NCBI RefSeq assembly: GCF_001413955.1
Contig: NZ_LCTZ01000002.1
Span: forward strand, 1,474,501 to 1,538,500
Source: Flagellimonas eckloniae
Lineage (GTDB): Bacteria > Bacteroidota > Bacteroidia > Flavobacteriales > Flavobacteriaceae
Reading direction: 5' to 3'
DNA: 64,000 nucleotides
Part shown: piece after piece, positions 10,608 to 19,623 of the stretch
How the letters are laid out: every line of letters begins with the position of its first letter
Numbering within the stretch: position 1 is the first letter of the stretch
Translations under genes and position numbers: made by a program
The notes under the pieces: model-generated
The model's database searches: none
The model's input: the letters and a program-made list of their open reading frames with translations, nothing else
Told to the model about the DNA's origin: nothing

Positions 10608-10622
10608 GACAACACAACTCCA

Positions 10623-12194
10623 ATGTTATTGACACTCCTCGGTTTTTTTGGTTTTACTTTTTTCGTGATTTTTTACACGATTTATAAATTACGCAAGGAC
10701 AATTTTAAAACTGGAAAGGAGTACTTTTTAGCAGGAAAAAGCCTTACGGGGCCTATTATTGCAGGTTCCATGATTCTTACCAATATTTCCACGGAACATT
10801 TGATAGGAATGAATGGGAGTTCCTATAAAAATGGAATTATAGTCATTGCTTGGGAGGTTACTTCAGCAATTGCTCTGGTGATAGCTGCCATTTTTTTTCT
10901 TCCCCGTTTTATTCGCATGGGGCTTACCACAATTCCGGAGTTTCTTGAAAAACGTTTTGACGGAATTACAAGATCCGTTGTTGCATTATTATTGATGCTT
11001 TCCTTTGTAGTTACGCTACTTCCAATAGTTCTTTACACTGGGGCAATAAACATAGAAAGCGTTTTTAATTTTTCTGAACTGTTCAACATTACCAAAAGCG
11101 AAGGCCTTTTATATACCGTTTTGGCAATAGGAGTAATTGGTTCCTTATATGCAATTTTTGGTGGTTTAAAAGCAGTTGCCTATTCCGATACGTTAAATGG
11201 CATAGGCCTTATGTTGGGTGGATTGTTGATTCCGGCCATAGCATTGTACCAAATAGGAAAAGGTAATGTATTTGATGGTTTAAGTACAGTATATGATTTT
11301 GCTCCAGATAAATTTGACATTATTGGAGCACCAGATTCGGTATTACCATTTTCAGTTTTATTTACCGGGCTAATGATCAACCAAATTTATTTCTGGGGAA
11401 TGAACCAGTCCATTATCCAAAGAGCCTTTGGGGCAAAAAACCTAGTTGAGGCGCAAAAAGGCCTAATCTATACGGGTGTTTTAAAACTGTTTGTGCCATT
11501 GATAATCGTATTGCCCGGATTGATTGCCTTTTACTATTTTAAAGACGCTTACTACGAAACACCAGACCTTATTTATCCAATGTTGGTAAAAAAGGTATTG
11601 CCAGCTTATTTATATGGTTTTTTCGCAGCGGTAATCTTGGGAGCAGTTCTTAGTACTTTCAACAGTGTTTTAAATTCTGCATCCACAGTTTTCTGTTATG
11701 ACATCTATAAAAAGCTGATCAATAAAAGTGTTAGTGATGAAAAACTGGTTTATTATGGTAAAATGGTATCCATAATATTGGCCATTGTTGCTATTGCAGT
11801 TGCTCCATTAGTGGCCTATGCCCCAGATGGTCTTTATTTTTTACTTCAGGAATTGAATGGAATCTTTTTTATTCCAATCTCCTCCGTAATCCTGGCCGGT
11901 ATCTTTGTTAAACAGGTAAATGCAAAAGGAGCCAAGGCTGGATTGTTTTTTGGTTTTGCATTTTACATACTTGCAACATTTATCTTAGAAGTCAACATCC
12001 ATTTTGTTCATCTTTGGGGAATAGAGTTTGTCCTGAACTTTATTATTATGTTAGCGGTATCCAAAATGTATCCGAGTAAAGACTATGAAGATACCATTGA
12101 ACAAGATACTAGTGATAAAAGCTGGCGATGGGTCAATGTTTCGGGTATAGTTTTAATAGCACTCACCATTCTAATTTACATTCTCCTATCATAA
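10623..12194 (+). CDS. Sodium:solute symporter (SSS family), probable inositol or sugar importer
   Basis: A 523-residue integral membrane protein with about 14 hydrophobic helices and the SSS/SLC5 signatures: Y-F-L-A-G-K-S-L near residue 35, N-I-S-T-E-H-L-I-G-M, I-F-G-G-L-K-A-V-A-Y-S-D near 180, and N-Q-I-Y-F-W-G-M-N-Q near 250. Members couple Na+ entry to import of sugars, inositol or other solutes. Its gene begins 15 bases after the inositol oxygenase stop, so myo-inositol is the favoured substrate. That link comes from context only; the sequence itself would equally suit glucose- or galactose-type SGLT relatives. Confidence 0.88.
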   Translation: MLLTLLGFFGFTFFVIFYTIYKLRKDNFKTGKEYFLAGKSLTGPIIAGSMILTNISTEHLIGMNGSSYKNGIIVIAWEVTSAIALVIAAIFFLPRFIRMGLTTIPEFLEKRFDGITRSVVALLLMLSFVVTLLPIVLYTGAINIESVFNFSELFNITKSEGLLYTVLAIGVIGSLYAIFGGLKAVAYSDTLNGIGLMLGGLLIPAIALYQIGKGNVFDGLSTVYDFAPDKFDIIGAPDSVLPFSVLFTGLMINQIYFWGMNQSIIQRAFGAKNLVEAQKGLIYTGVLKLFVPLIIVLPGLIAFYYFKDAYYETPDLIYPMLVKKVLPAYLYGFFAAVILGAVLSTFNSVLNSASTVFCYDIYKKLINKSVSDEKLVYYGKMVSIILAIVAIAVAPLVAYAPDGLYFLLQELNGIFFIPISSVILAGIFVKQVNAKGAKAGLFFGFAFYILATFILEVNIHFVHLWGIEFVLNFIIMLAVSKMYPSKDYEDTIEQDTSDKSWRWVNVSGIVLIALTILIYILLS

Positions 12195-12199
12195 ATCAA

Positions 12200-12230
12200 G
12201 GTTTTTTTGCTAAAAAAACCATCTTCTTTT
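12200..12230 (+). terminator. Putative terminator after the symporter
   Basis: A 9-base inverted repeat (12200-12208 with 12212-12220) around a 3-base loop, followed by a T-rich stretch. The stem is almost all A-T, so it is only a weak candidate, but it sits 5 bases after the symporter stop. Confidence 0.4.
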
Positions 12231-12417
12231 AAGATCGTAATGTAATGGTCTGGGATTCATCTGTTACAAACTTTGTACTTTCTTGTACGGTCAGGCTAGA
12301 ATTGGCTAAATTTAAAATCATCAATCTCGATTAACAGAAGTAAAGTAAGGTGGAAAGATTTAAAAATCAATCGCATATACTCTTAAAGAGGTTTATATCA
12401 TCAAAACACAATTTTTA

Positions 12418-13395
12418 ATGAAAAAAGCACTATTAATTGCGGTGTTATTGATTCCATTCATAGCGCTTCAGGCCCAGAGCAAAGAAGAAGGACCTTGGTG
12501 GCCACACCCAATCTGGGGTGAAGGTGATCAAGCCGGAGCATCAAATTGGATTACTCCTGAAAAAATAGTACAATCATTCAAATTGGTAGAAACTGGAAAG
12601 ATATATGAACTTGGACAAGTTTACGAAGCTGGAATGCCCCTTTTTGGCAAAAGAATCTATGAAATGAGAAGTCCAGGAGCACCAAGTGGTGGACCAGTAG
12701 GTGAAAATAACCTCATCTTTAATGAAGAACTTTTGATAACCGAAATTGGTCAAGTGGGCACACAGTTTGATGGCCCAGGACATGTTGGCGCTCAGATGAA
12801 ATTTGATAATGGTTCAATCAAAGATGTCTATTATAACGGATTTACAGGAGAAGAAATATATGATAGTGCAGGACTTAAAAAGCTTGGAGTGGAGCATATA
12901 AAGCCGATAATTACCAAAGGTTTTCTAATTGATATTGCCGGATATAAAAATCTCACCGTTCTTCCCAATAGCTATGAAGTAACTGTTGATGACGTTAAAG
13001 GTGCTCTTAAAAAACAAGGGATAAAAGAAAGTGATATTGAAAATGGAGATGTTCTATTATTTCGATTTGGATGGGCAACACTTTGGAATGCCCCAGAAGC
13101 GTATAACAAAAATCCACCAGGCATAGGATTAGAAGTTGCTCAATGGGTGGTGGACAAAAATGTGACAATGGTAGGATCTGACCAATTTGGGACAGAGGTT
13201 ATACCCAATTCAAATTCAGATTTGGAAGCTCCCGTACACCAATTTCTGATCGCTCAAAATGGCGTTTTTAATTTGGAAAACCTTAATCTTGAAGAATTGG
13301 CTTCGGATAAGACTTATAATTTCCTATTCATTTTTACCCCTATAAGATTTAAGGGAGCAACGGGTTCACCCGGTCGTCCCATCGCCATTAAATAG
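12418..13395 (+). CDS. Secreted cyclase-family (kynurenine-formamidase-like) hydrolase
   Basis: A 325-residue protein with a Sec signal peptide (cleavage near A-Q-A-Q-S, residues 17-21), so it acts in the periplasm. It belongs to the metal-dependent cyclase family (PF04199 type). The family motif H-x-G-T-H-x-D-x-P-x-H appears here as Q112-V-G-T-Q116-F-D118-G-P120-G-H122: both leading His are Gln, while the Asp, Pro and last His are kept. D-Q-F-G-T-E near 245 and the E-A-P-V-H-Q segment are also as expected. It starts the cyclase-TRAP gene group, with DctP 11 bases downstream. Likely a hydrolase for an ester, lactone or amide whose acid product is imported by the TRAP system; substrate unknown. 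Confidence 0.78.
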   Translation: MKKALLIAVLLIPFIALQAQSKEEGPWWPHPIWGEGDQAGASNWITPEKIVQSFKLVETGKIYELGQVYEAGMPLFGKRIYEMRSPGAPSGGPVGENNLIFNEELLITEIGQVGTQFDGPGHVGAQMKFDNGSIKDVYYNGFTGEEIYDSAGLKKLGVEHIKPIITKGFLIDIAGYKNLTVLPNSYEVTVDDVKGALKKQGIKESDIENGDVLLFRFGWATLWNAPEAYNKNPPGIGLEVAQWVVDKNVTMVGSDQFGTEVIPNSNSDLEAPVHQFLIAQNGVFNLENLNLEELASDKTYNFLFIFTPIRFKGATGSPGRPIAIK

Positions 13396-13406
13396 TAAAG
13401 GATTAC

Positions 13407-14402
13407 ATGCAAAGAATAGCACTATTTGGCCTTTTTTTCGTTTTCTTTTTTTTGGGCTGCCAAGAAAAAGAAGAGCCTGAATTTTTGCTGAGGGCAAGCC
13501 ACTTGGTCAATGAAAACCATACCTGGTACCAAGCCTTTGAATATTTTGCGGCACAAATAGAGGAGCGTTCCAATGGTAGAATAAAGGTTGAAAATTATCA
13601 CTCAGAACAACTGGCCAAAGAAATAGAGGCAATTCGGCTTATTCAAGCTGGGGTAATAGACATGACCACTACAGGTTCCATGCTTAACAATTGGATTGAA
13701 ATTGTTGCATTTAGTGAAATGCCCTTTTTATTAAGGGATTCCATAGACATGCAAAACCTTATCAATGGTCCTATCGGACAAAAGATTGATAGTGAAATGC
13801 GAACCAAAACTGGGTTAAGAACCATGGGGTATTTTCAGAGAGGACCCAGGCACCTTACCTCAAATAGAGCCATCAAGCATCCAGATGATTTAAAAGGCCT
13901 TATTATACGTGTTCCAAGTGTACCCTCATTTGTAACAGCGTGGGAAGCCTTAGGAGCAAAACCAACTCCCATGGCATTTTCTGAGGTATTTACCTCCTTG
14001 CAGCAAGGAACCATTCAAGCTCAAGAAAATCCTTTTGCAATGATCAATAGCGCGGGATTTTCAGAGGTGCAAAAATATATTAACCTGACAGCACATGTTG
14101 TAAGCTGGACCTATCCTGTAATTGGTGAAAAGCAATATCAATCTTTTCCTGATGACCTAAAGAAAATATTTGACGAGTGCGCTGCCGAAATGGTACACTA
14201 TGAACATCGACTTTTTATCAACAATGAAAAAAGTGTACAGCAAGAGTTGAAAGACAAGGGAATGACCCTTATTGAGGTTGACAAAGATGCTTTTAACCAG
14301 AAGTGTAGTGATGCCCTATTTAATAGCTTGTCTCCAGAAATGAAAAAAATATACTACCAAGTTCAAGAAATGAAAAAGCAAAGAGATGAAAAAACTCATT
14401 GA
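13407..14402 (+). CDS. TRAP transporter substrate-binding protein (DctP family), lipoprotein
   Basis: A 331-residue protein with a lipobox F-L-G-C (Cys18), so it is predicted to be membrane-anchored in the periplasm rather than freely soluble. DctP features: opening strand L-R-A-S-H near 29, E-R-S-N-G-R-I near 53, D-L-K-G-L-I-I-R-V-P with the Arg that usually grips the ligand carboxylate, and G-T-I-Q-A-Q-E-N-P, equivalent to the family's G-x-V-D-G-x-E-N-P block. It binds an organic or sugar acid for delivery to DctQM. Its 3' end overlaps the start of dctQ by 17 bases, so the three genes are coupled. Confidence 0.9.
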   Translation: MQRIALFGLFFVFFFLGCQEKEEPEFLLRASHLVNENHTWYQAFEYFAAQIEERSNGRIKVENYHSEQLAKEIEAIRLIQAGVIDMTTTGSMLNNWIEIVAFSEMPFLLRDSIDMQNLINGPIGQKIDSEMRTKTGLRTMGYFQRGPRHLTSNRAIKHPDDLKGLIIRVPSVPSFVTAWEALGAKPTPMAFSEVFTSLQQGTIQAQENPFAMINSAGFSEVQKYINLTAHVVSWTYPVIGEKQYQSFPDDLKKIFDECAAEMVHYEHRLFINNEKSVQQELKDKGMTLIEVDKDAFNQKCSDALFNSLSPEMKKIYYQVQEMKKQRDEKTH

Positions 14403-14844
14403 ACGCATACTGAAACTTGGAACCCTTGTTAGCACCTTTGGGTTTTTAAGTGCAACATTGACACAAATTTATGCAAGGTTTTTAATGGATAGCGCACCGT
14501 CTTGGACAGAGGAAGCTTCACGTTTCTTTTTTGTGTATGCAATGAGTTTTGCAGCTGGATTGGCAATGAAGGATGACTATTATGTGAGTTTGGATATATT
14601 TTACAACAAATTAAAAACCAAACACCAACAAATCGTAGATGTCCTCATTTCCCTCTCAATTTTTGTGCTGTTTTCTATTGTTGGGATTTTTGCATTGCAG
14701 TACGTTGCTTTGGGAATCCCTGAAAGTTCGCCTAGCTTGGGTGCACCCATGGCCATTGCATTTACAAGTATTGTTGTAATGTCTTTATCTATTTGCATTT
14801 ATGCATTTTACAGTTTAAAAACCAACCTCAAAAAAACCAAATGA
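14386..14844 (+). CDS. TRAP transporter small permease (DctQ family)
   Basis: A 152-residue membrane protein with four hydrophobic helices and the DctQ marker W-T-E-E-A-S-R-F near residue 38, followed by a second conserved helix pair. It is the small subunit that joins DctM in the Na+-driven TRAP importer. It overlaps dctP by 17 bases at its start and dctM by 4 bases (ATGA) at its end, as expected for a translationally coupled dctPQM operon. Confidence 0.9.
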   Translation: MKKLIERILKLGTLVSTFGFLSATLTQIYARFLMDSAPSWTEEASRFFFVYAMSFAAGLAMKDDYYVSLDIFYNKLKTKHQQIVDVLISLSIFVLFSIVGIFALQYVALGIPESSPSLGAPMAIAFTSIVVMSLSICIYAFYSLKTNLKKTK

Positions 14845-16115
14845 TAGCAGTTCTGATACTAGTTTTTATTGTTTGTCTTGTCCTCAGGTTTCCAATTGCT
14901 TTTTCATTGGGAATATCCTGTTTGGCCTATGTTCTGGTAAAGGGAATACCTTTAGTTATACTTCCAGCCAAGATGTATTCTGGAATCGATGTATTTATTC
15001 TTCTGAGCGTCCCTGGTTTTATTTTATCCGGAAATCTGATGAATGCAGGAGGGTTAACGGAAAAAATCATAGCGTTTTGCAATCACCTTATGGGGCATAT
15101 TCGAGGTGGGTTGGCTTTGGCAAATATTGGAACTTCCATGCTCTTTGCTGGAATTTCTGGAACAGCCATTTCCGATACGGCAAGTATAGGTGCTGTTATA
15201 ATTCCAGCCATGAAAAAAGAAGGCTATGAGGCTGGTTTTTCATGTGCTGTAACAGCCTCATCTTCCACCGTTGGGCCAATTATTCCTCCTAGTGTCCCTA
15301 TGATCATAGCTGCAACATTAAGTGGTTTGTCTGTTGGCCGATTGTTCCTTGCAGGAGCTATTCCAGGTTTATTATTGGGTATGGGAATGATGGGAGTTGC
15401 GTATTACATCTCAAAAAAAAGAAAATATCCAAAACACCCAAGAAGTAGTTTTAAGCAGGTAGCCAAAGGTTTTTTAGATACATTTTGGTCACTTTTAATG
15501 ACTTTTATAATCCTCTTTGGAATTGTTGGTGGCATCTTCACCCCTACCGAAGCTTCAATTATAGCTGTTTTATATGCATTGCTAATAGGCACATTCGTTT
15601 ATAAAAAACTCAACCTAAAAAATATTCAGCACATTGTTCTGGATTCGATGAAGACCTCTGCCTCACTGATGGTCTTAATCGGATTTGCCAATTTATTTGG
15701 CTGGATCTTGCTTACAGAAAGACTTCCTCAAGTAATTTCCGAAGGGATACTTGATTTTTCAAACAATAAATTTGTGGTCTTACTCTTGATAAACATATTG
15801 TTGATATTCGTGGGAACCTTTATGGAAACCATTGCAGCACTATTGGTTCTTTTTCCAATCTTGTTGAAAGTTGCATTGGCCGTTGGAGTAGACCCAATTC
15901 ATTTTGCGGTAATCGCTGTGCTCAATCTTATGATTGGCTTGACAACACCACCAGTAGGTATCTGTTTATTTGTTTCATCAAGCATAGGAAAAGTTTCAAT
16001 GACCGAGGTCAGTAAATCCAGTCTTCCCTTTCTGGGGATATCATTCCTGGTTTTAATTCTCGTTACCCTTTTCCCTGAGATTTCATTGTTCTTGCCTAAA
16101 TTATTTATGGATTAG
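14841..16115 (+). CDS. TRAP transporter large permease (DctM family)
   Basis: A 424-residue polytopic membrane protein. I chose the ATG at 14841, which overlaps the dctQ stop as ATGA; a longer frame from 14793 would add 16 polar residues and overlap dctQ much more. Family markers are G-I-D-V-F-I-L-L-S-V-P-G-F-I, G-I-S-G-T-A-I-S-D-T-A-S-I-G, S-S-T-V-G-P-I-I-P-P-S-V-P-M and the late L-T-T-P-P-V-G segment. Forms the transport channel with DctQ and is fed by DctP. The gene converges on the pyruvate carboxylase gene of the opposite strand with a 30-base gap. Confidence 0.92.
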   Translation: MIAVLILVFIVCLVLRFPIAFSLGISCLAYVLVKGIPLVILPAKMYSGIDVFILLSVPGFILSGNLMNAGGLTEKIIAFCNHLMGHIRGGLALANIGTSMLFAGISGTAISDTASIGAVIIPAMKKEGYEAGFSCAVTASSSTVGPIIPPSVPMIIAATLSGLSVGRLFLAGAIPGLLLGMGMMGVAYYISKKRKYPKHPRSSFKQVAKGFLDTFWSLLMTFIILFGIVGGIFTPTEASIIAVLYALLIGTFVYKKLNLKNIQHIVLDSMKTSASLMVLIGFANLFGWILLTERLPQVISEGILDFSNNKFVVLLLINILLIFVGTFMETIAALLVLFPILLKVALAVGVDPIHFAVIAVLNLMIGLTTPPVGICLFVSSSIGKVSMTEVSKSSLPFLGISFLVLILVTLFPEISLFLPKLFMD

Positions 16116-16145
16116 AACAAAGTCCTAGCATCTAATAAACTGTTC

Positions 16146-19100
16146 CTATTTCAAAACCAGAATCAAATCATCGCTGTTTACTAGCGAACCAGATGTCAAT
16201 TGAATACGCTCCACAATTCCTTCTTCTGTAGCGGTAACCGTGGTTTCCATTTTCATGGCTTCAATAATGAATAAAGGCTGATTTTTCTTTATTTCCTGAC
16301 CTTTCTTTACAAGAACATTTGACAATAACCCTTGCAATGGAGACCCTATTTCCTTTGGGTTGGAAGTATCGGCTTTTACATTCTCCTTTTTCTCAACTTT
16401 AATGGACTTATCCTTAACAATGACGTTGCTCAACTGGCCATTCACTTTAAAGAACAGGTTCACGTTACCGGAACTGTCAGGTTCTCCAACCAATTGCAAT
16501 TGCACCAAAATGTTTTTTCCCTGGTCAATTTCAACCATAATCTCCTCTCCTACATCCATGCCGTAGAAGAAATTTTTGGTCGGTATGTTCAGTACATTTC
16601 CATAGAGTACATGGTGATCATATGCATCTTGAAAAACTTTTGGGTACAATTTATAGGAAAGAAAATCGGTTATCTGCAAATCACGACCCATTCCTTTCTT
16701 AAATTTTCGTTTGAACGCTTTAAATTCCTTGTCAAAGTCTATAGGTTCCAGATGGGCATTTGGCCTATCCGTATAGGGTTTTTCATCCTTTAAAATGATT
16801 TTCTGAAGCTTTTTTGGAAAACCACCAACAGGTTGTCCTAAGTCTCCTCTAAAGAAACTGATTACCGATTGCGGAAAGGAAATAGTCTCTCCACGTTCCA
16901 AAACGTCTTCAACGGTCAAACCATTACTGATTAAATACTGTGCCATATCTCCAACTACTTTGGAGCTTGGTGTAACCTTAACTATATCCCCAAAAAGTTC
17001 ATTGACCTCTCCATACATCTTGGTCACCTCCGGAAACTTATCTTCCAATCCCAAGGCAATCGCTTGACCTTTTAAATTAGAATATTGTCCTCCAGGAATT
17101 TCGTGGGAGTATACTTCTCCTGTTCCTGCCTTAAGTCCAGATTCAAAAGGGTAATAATAATTTCTTACGGTTTCCCAATAGTTTGAATATTCAGCAAGCT
17201 TTTCAGTGTCAAGTTTATTTTCACGCTCGTGGAAACGTAGCATTTCCGTTACCGAATTAAAGTTAGGTTGGGAAGTAAGCCCCGAAAGTCCACCAAGTGC
17301 CACATCAACCACATCAACCCCAGCCTCAATTGCCTTTAAATACATTGCCGCCTGAATGGACGAGGTATCATGGGTATGCAAATGAATTGGAATATTAATC
17401 TCTGATTTTAAAGCCGAAATAAGCTCATATGCCGCTCCCGGTTTAAGAAGCCCCGCCATATCCTTTACCCCCAAAATATGGGCTCCGGCATTTTCAATAT
17501 CCTTGGCAAGCTGAATGTAGTACTTTAAATCATACTTACTTTTGGATGGATTAAGAATATCACCCGTATAACAAATAGAGGCTTCGGCAAGTCCTTGAGT
17601 TCTGTTCCGTACGTGTTCAATACATGGGGCAATGGATTTCATCCAATTGAGCGAATCGAAAATACGGAAAACATCCACCCCTGTTTCCCAGGATTGTTCC
17701 ACAAATTTTTCAATCAAATTATCCGGATAAGCTGTATATCCCACTCCGTTTGAACCACGAATCAACATCTGGAGCAATAAATTGGGCATTGCTTTGCGCA
17801 ATGATGCCAAACGCTCCCATGGATTTTCCTTAAGGAATCGTAAGCAAACATCAAAAGTAGCGCCTCCCCATACTTCCATACTGAAAATGTCTGGGTGATT
17901 CTTTGCAAAACCTTCAGCAACCTTCAACATATCTGTAGTACGCATGCGGGTCGCCAAAAGACTCTGATGTGCATCGCGCATGGTAGTATCTGTAAAATGA
18001 ACCTTTTTTTCATTCTTTAACCATGCTGCAAATTGCTCGGGACCCAGTTCAGTTAACAAGTCTTTAGTACCTTTTGAATAAGGCTCGTTTTTGGGAAATG
18101 TAGGTATAATGGGTTTTGAAAAAACGTGGTCTGGGTTTACCTTTTTTACATCTGGATTACCATTAACGATGGTTTCCGCCAAATACTGTACAACCTTGTT
18201 GGCCCGGTTTCTAGATTCCTTAATCTCAAAAAGTGCTGGTTCATTCTTAATAAAGTTAACCGTAACCTTCCCTTCCCTAAATGTGGGATGGCTCAAGATA
18301 TTATCCAAAAAGGCCATGTTGGTATTGATTCCCCTAATACGGAACTCTGCCAATGCCCTACGCATTTTACGGCAGGAACCGTCCAAGGTCCTGCTCAGTG
18401 CTGAAACTTTTACCAGCATGGAATCAAAGAAGGGAGAGATACGTACACCTTGATATATGCTTCCCGCATCTAAACGAATTCCCAATCCTGAAGCACTTCT
18501 ATAGGTTGTTACCACACCATAATCTGGCTTAAAATCATTGGCTGGATCTTCCGTTGTAATTCTGCATTGTAGTGCATATCCAGTAATAGTGATGGATTCC
18601 TGATCCTTTATCTTAATCTGTTGATCCGAAAGCTTGTATCCACCAGCAATAAACAACTGTGCTTTTACCAAATCGATATTCGTAATCATTTCGGTAACGG
18701 TGTGCTCAACCTGTATTCTCGGGTTTACCTCTATAAAATAAATGCTCCCATCTTCATCAACCAAAAACTCTACGGTGCCAATATTGTTATAGTCAACTGC
18801 TTTGCATATATCCACAGCATATTTATATAGGCTATCCCTAGTCTCCTGAGGAAGCCCTAAAGACGGTGCAAATTCAATTACCTTTTGATAACGACGTTGC
18901 ACGGAACAATCTCTTTCATAGAGATGGACAATATTCCCATGGGTATCCGCAACAATCTGAATTTCTATATGCTTCGGATTCTCAACAAATTTTTCCAAAA
19001 AAACGGTATCATCTCCAAAAGCATTCAAGGCTTCACGTTTGGCTTCTGGATAGCCTTTCTTTAAGTCCTCAGGAGTGCGAATGACCCGCATTCCACGTCC

Positions 19101-19598
19101 TCCTCCTCCAGATGCCGCTTTTAGCATAATAGGATATCCAATAATATCAGCTTCACTTAAAGCTATATTAATAGTATCTAAATCTTTGCTACTACTTCTG
19201 ATAATGGGAACATTATTCGCTACCGCGACCTCTTTTGCAGTTATTTTATCTCCCAGGGCCTTTAAAACCGAAACTTTTGGACCTACGAAAACGATTTCGT
19301 TGTTAGCACATTTTTGCGCCAATTCGGCATTTTCAGATAAAAAGCCATACCCGGGATGAATAGCATCAACATTATTCTTTTTAGCGATTGTAATTATCGC
19401 ATCTATGTCCAAGTATGGTTTTAAGGGGTCTGCATCTTCTCCAATCTGATATGACTCATCCGCTTTATAACGGTGTAAGGAGTACCTATCTTCATATGTA
19501 TAAATCCCAACTGTTTTTAAGCCAATTTCAACGCAGGCCCTAAAAATACGAATTGCAATTTCCCCTCTATTGGCAACTAAAACTTTTTTTATTTCCAT
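16146..19598 (-). CDS. pyc: Pyruvate carboxylase
   Basis: A 1150-residue single-chain enzyme, the usual length for the alpha4 type. Order: biotin carboxylase N-domain from residue 5, ATP-grasp with G-G-G-G-R-G-M-R-V and E-V-N-P-R-I-Q-V-E-H, carboxyltransferase with D-T-T-M-R-D-A-H-Q-S and H-L-H-T-H-D-T (metal site), the PC-specific linker, and C-terminal biotinyl domain with E-A-M-K-M, biotin on K1116. It makes oxaloacetate from pyruvate, ATP and bicarbonate. It is the last gene of the fucose operon, 25 bases after the lactate-oxidising enzyme. This placement suggests it refills the TCA cycle when fucose, which yields two C3 units, is the carbon source. Confidence 0.96.
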   Translation of the reverse strand: MEIKKVLVANRGEIAIRIFRACVEIGLKTVGIYTYEDRYSLHRYKADESYQIGEDADPLKPYLDIDAIITIAKKNNVDAIHPGYGFLSENAELAQKCANNEIVFVGPKVSVLKALGDKITAKEVAVANNVPIIRSSSKDLDTINIALSEADIIGYPIMLKAASGGGGRGMRVIRTPEDLKKGYPEAKREALNAFGDDTVFLEKFVENPKHIEIQIVADTHGNIVHLYERDCSVQRRYQKVIEFAPSLGLPQETRDSLYKYAVDICKAVDYNNIGTVEFLVDEDGSIYFIEVNPRIQVEHTVTEMITNIDLVKAQLFIAGGYKLSDQQIKIKDQESITITGYALQCRITTEDPANDFKPDYGVVTTYRSASGLGIRLDAGSIYQGVRISPFFDSMLVKVSALSRTLDGSCRKMRRALAEFRIRGINTNMAFLDNILSHPTFREGKVTVNFIKNEPALFEIKESRNRANKVVQYLAETIVNGNPDVKKVNPDHVFSKPIIPTFPKNEPYSKGTKDLLTELGPEQFAAWLKNEKKVHFTDTTMRDAHQSLLATRMRTTDMLKVAEGFAKNHPDIFSMEVWGGATFDVCLRFLKENPWERLASLRKAMPNLLLQMLIRGSNGVGYTAYPDNLIEKFVEQSWETGVDVFRIFDSLNWMKSIAPCIEHVRNRTQGLAEASICYTGDILNPSKSKYDLKYYIQLAKDIENAGAHILGVKDMAGLLKPGAAYELISALKSEINIPIHLHTHDTSSIQAAMYLKAIEAGVDVVDVALGGLSGLTSQPNFNSVTEMLRFHERENKLDTEKLAEYSNYWETVRNYYYPFESGLKAGTGEVYSHEIPGGQYSNLKGQAIALGLEDKFPEVTKMYGEVNELFGDIVKVTPSSKVVGDMAQYLISNGLTVEDVLERGETISFPQSVISFFRGDLGQPVGGFPKKLQKIILKDEKPYTDRPNAHLEPIDFDKEFKAFKRKFKKGMGRDLQITDFLSYKLYPKVFQDAYDHHVLYGNVLNIPTKNFFYGMDVGEEIMVEIDQGKNILVQLQLVGEPDSSGNVNLFFKVNGQLSNVIVKDKSIKVEKKENVKADTSNPKEIGSPLQGLLSNVLVKKGQEIKKNQPLFIIEAMKMETTVTATEEGIVERIQLTSGSLVNSDDLILVLK

Positions 19599-19623
19599 GT
19601 TTAATCTCTAATTCTGAAAATTT

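Noticed and set aside
14793..14840. Longer DctM start upstream of the chosen ATG
   Set aside because: It would add 16 polar residues before the first helix and overlap dctQ by 52 bases; the ATGA overlap at 14841 is the usual TRAP layout.
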